Origin: Protula sp. h YS-2021
Taxonomy: Eukaryota > Annelida > Polychaeta > Sabellida > Serpulidae
DNA: 64,000 bases
Direction: 5' to 3'
Assembly (NCBI GenBank): GCA_949752745.1
Contig: OX457028.1
Span: forward strand, 1,176,420-1,240,419
Under the pieces are notes generated by a model, which worked only from the letters and a program-made list of their open reading frames with translations, ran no database searches and was not told the origin of the DNA. Below, piece after piece: positions 60,119 through 64,000 of the stretch (the stretch's first letter is position 1; each line of letters opens with the position of its first letter). Made by a program: the position numbers and the translations under genes.

Positions 60119-63100
60119 TTTTCGATTCGGTATCAAAATCTACGGAATGGCGGAAATTTTACAAAATAAACTTGAAGTACATATATGCGCATGCTCAAGG
60201 CTACTATTAACTTTACCAAGTTCAATTAAACGATGAAAGTAATTTAAAACACAACTAGAACTGTCCTTATATAAATGATATATCACCCTGTATATGACTA
60301 TAATTAAAATGTGTAGCCATGTGCTTGTATTTACACTGCTTTATGCATGTAAGGAACTTTAGTTCGCAGAACTTTAGTTTGTTTACAAATATGGGACAAA
60401 CATGCGCCTATGTTTTTCTAACAGTTAGCCATGTACTGCTTACAAAAAACCACAGCTAAGTAATAAGTCGGACAAATAATAAGAGAAATTTAAATTGGCT
60501 GACAAATACTGAAACTTCTGGAGTCATCAAGGTGCTACCAAAACAGTTACACATTAGCTAGCTTCTTCAAGACTTCATAGAAAAACCACAAGACTGAAAT
60601 GGTGTGTAAAATGAACAAGACAAATATACACAGATTCGACGGGAAATATGGACTTAAGTAAAATTCATCCGTTAAAAGTTCACACTTTCTAGCTTATTGC
60701 CTCATTGACCTAATATGCGTACTACAATTTGATTGGACGAACAATATTCAAGCATGCGCACAGCGGACGGATAATGATCTTGAAATCGGAAAAGCTAAAA
60801 GTACAATACCAACTACAGAACATATCTTTTATCTCGTCAATAGGTGGCCCGGTGTCCAGTGCCTCCCTAAATCCTCTCGGACCACCGGCTTTTAAAAAGC
60901 GGGGCCCAAATGACCAACCCGAAATTCTTACTGACAGAATTTTAGTTATTTTCCGATTATAATTTAAATTAATATCGACAATAGTCTTGATAGACGGTTG
61001 ATTTGTTTTGAAATATTATGTTACAGCAAACCGCAACATCTTTTTGAAAAGCTGTTTTATGTGCTGCGTCATATCATATTATATGGAAGAAATCCAAATA
61101 TTCCAACTTGATCCTGGCTGACAAGCGATCACTGAGCACCTTACTTGTGATATGACCTCAAACAACAATGATTTTCGACAGAAAATGGTGTGTAAAATGC
61201 AAACAAAGATATATTTTGATATTCGAAAGCAAAGCCATGATTTTGGACAAAAATGGTGTAAAAACAAGAGCATCAGTGGACGCCGGATACCACATGCGGA
61301 TTCCAGTCAGCCCATTATAAAAATCAATAAGGCATTGCATATGAAACGCTTTATGCGAGTACTGAATTTTGTAACAACATAAGAGGCGTCATAAATGCAC
61401 TCATGCATAACATTAAAGTTCACATATTCACGCCACAGACACCATTAGTGCGGCAACGATAACGACGCCAACTACAACGAAACAACGTCTATTTGCACAC
61501 AAATCCAGCTCATGACTATATACCACGTGGTATAATAAACTTGATGCTGTAAGAGAGCAGTAGGATACGCCGTGAAACTCAGTCACAATAAATCATTGCT
61601 TTACGCCATTTAATCGTATAGGGCTAAGCTGCCAACCGACCCTGATCCCCACTACCCCGTACCTCCCCAGGTCCCATCTTCGTTTCTGTAAGAATAAGAG
61701 ACTGTCCAAGGACAGTGCCACAGCTTTAGAACTTAAAGGTTTCGATTTTCAACTTTGTTTCAGATAAGAAGAATTTTCATATTTTCATTTTGAGAAGTGA
61801 GATGTGGGGTTGGCCTTAATAGGTGATCTAAAAAAACAATTTTGGGTATGTCGAAACCTGTTGAAAAAATTCACCTTAAATATCTGTTATTCCTTATTTA
61901 AAAGACAAGATTCAATAAGATTAATAACATATTACAACCAATTTGTATCGGCTGACAAAATTTATTAGAAAACGACGGTCTCAGTGATAACTCGGTCCCT
62001 ATTTTTTTCGGCCAACACCATAAAGAAAACATTACAAGAATGAAATGGTGTGTAAAATGCATCAAGTGGTAACTAGACCGTTAATGACGGGGGATCCCCC
62101 GTGATGGGGACAATCCGTAATTGGGTTAACTTTGTGTAGGTAGACCACATAGCAATCCAGAGTAGTTGTTTATTAATACTCTAGGCTGATTCCTTCCTTA
62201 AAAAATTTCTTGCACAAAATACGTAGCTAGTAAGAAATGAAAAATTGCTTCCATTTCGACAATTTTTATCTATCACCATGAAACCTTCACGTTGCACATC
62301 TTCAGACCTTGTTTGTAATATGTGTAATACATTATATGAAAAATCTAGGTTAATATCAAACTCGTTTGCACAAAGTACATTTAAGGGATATCAATCATTT
62401 TTTCTGCATTAGTGTATAAAGAAACCATACATTTTTGTGTGTAAGATATACTCACTTCAGCATCTTACAAGATTGTCCAGACAATGGCTGAGCTTTTATT
62501 CCCGTTGATAAAGTATTGTTGAATTCTGGGCTGGGAAACAGAGATGGAAAAATCGATGGTCCATTGATCAATGAATGGTGACAATCAGCAAAAATTCCGA
62601 GATGCGCTGGTCATCTGGAAGAGCTAAAACTACACCACCAACTGCAGAACATATCTTTTATCTCGTCAACAGATCCAAACATCTTAAGATCTACAGGCCG
62701 AAGATATAACTGATGCACTTGCGAATTGAAGAGATTCTACCTTTATACCTGTAATTTGGGGAGAGGGGGGGCAATATGTATATTACTAAAAAAATGCTGT
62801 CACAATTACAATGCGGTTTAAATCTCAATTGTAAAAATAAGTCATTGGCTCTTATAAAATCAATCAATAAACATAATTATATATAAATAAAATTATCTAT
62901 AATTATAAAAATAAATTAAAATATACACTTTGTTTCCTTTTTATATGCTTTAAGGTCGGATCTCTCCAAGTCGCAAGGGGAGGGGGGGGGGCGTAATTGG
63001 TAATCTAGAAACTTTTTGTCTTTTATTTTTTCTTGGGAGGGGGATTTATATTTTCCTACATATCCAAGAGATATAGCCTCAAATAACAGAGAAACGAGTC

Positions 63101-64000
63101 TGGGTTGTGCGGTAGATAAATGATTCCAATTATCGATTATAGTGAATTTTTGCCGTTTTCAGAAGAAGTTTGACTGGACTTACCAGCAGTGATGATCGCT
63201 ATATTTCAGTCAAGAAACTGTGCTGTATGTATATACAGATTGGACGGAAAATATCGGCCTAACTAACCTTCATCGGCTCAAAGTTTACACTTTCTATCTT
63301 TTTTTCACCCATTGAACGAATTTGAACGAAGCTAGATAATACATAAATATAAATAAAATCCAAAATTTTGAGGGATTTTACGGACTGTAGGGTATGCAAA
63401 AAGGGAGGTTTAGGGGTGTGCTATTGGAGTAGTTATCTTACGAAAACTGGCACACATATACTCATATCTGGGTATACCATGTAATGTTAAAGCAAAGTGG
63501 AGTGCAGAACAAGAGAAAGACCTGTCGCACAACCTCAGTTTCGCTTTACGATGGCTTGGCTAAAAACGTACCGGATTTTTCAGTTTTTGTTGTTTGGACA
63601 CTGGTTGGCGATGTAGACGTGTTATAGCTGCTTCCATGCATATCGATCCGTGACTTACCTTTTAAGAAGAGATAAAGGAATACCCTAGATATTTTCTTTG
63701 ACAAAACAAGGCTGTCAAAAGAACAATGCCACACCTTGCGTTTCCTCCTTACTGTTTTTCCGTTGCAAGCATTCAACATTGGCCTCTTGCCTCAATTATT
63801 ATGACACCATTTACTTTTTCAGTATCATATAATCAGAGTTAAAAAAAAAAACACATTCGCCATATCGGCAACCTACTTTAACTTTACTCGCCAATTTACA
63901 TGTCAATGGGCCTTTATAAGCATATAAAACCAGTGTTACTTATTTCAAAACCTGCATAAGTATACTTTTTTCATATAAGCTCCTAGTAATGTTCGAGAAA
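60119..64000. other. Non-coding stretch with dispersed repeats
   Basis: No exon was recognised. Two copies of a 65-bp segment (AGAACATATCTTTTATCTCG core) lie at 60780-60845 and 62620-62690. A second pair (ATACACAGATTCGACGG... and ATACAGATTGGACGG...) lies at 60620-60700 and 63228-63310. The motif AATGGTGTGTAAAATG recurs at about 60598, 61185 and 62045. These suggest several broken copies of one repeat. G runs occur near 62763 and 62980. Confidence 0.5.

Overview
The window looks like animal nuclear DNA, most likely from a bivalve or other mollusc. It is AT-rich, its genes have introns, and it is crowded with transposon relics and degenerate minisatellites. It carries a three-exon macin-type antimicrobial peptide gene (best known from Mytilus mytimacins, leech theromacin and Hydra hydramacin) and a paired-type homeobox gene with an intron at homeodomain position 46/47. 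The species call is inference. No bacterial or organellar gene organisation was seen.

Layout. 1-6335: most of a BEL/Pao LTR retrotransposon on the + strand with its 3' LTR; its reading frame is broken at several points. 6345-7580: a C-rich array of units of about 34 bp. 7585-11446: a second, more decayed BEL/Pao element on the - strand, 5'-truncated, with its 3' LTR at 7585-7894. 11450-18570: AT-rich non-coding DNA with small repeats. About 19510-31605 and 38060-47995: two diverged, same-orientation copies of a segmental block. Each copy carries a macin locus, a 36-bp-unit array and a 50-bp-unit array. The left macin gene (26262-27672) is intact. The right one (44251-45408) has lost exon 2, carries a frameshift and contains a solo LTR with a perfect 5-bp target duplication.

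Between the two copies, at 34357-37629, lies a 3.3-kb foldback element. Its long inverted arms are built of units of about 165 bp. Inside is one ORF for an acidic two-finger C2H2 protein with its own TATA box and poly(A) signal, set among clusters of AACATGTT palindromes and a TGACGTCA array. No transposase was recognised. This is the best candidate for something undescribed.

49139-50243 (-): the last three exons of a paired-like homeobox gene. 54955-60118 (-): a third BEL/Pao element with both LTRs. 60119-64000: non-coding with dispersed repeats. All three BEL/Pao elements share a feature not usually annotated: a short perfect palindrome with a 3-nt loop placed immediately before the polypurine tract and 3' LTR.
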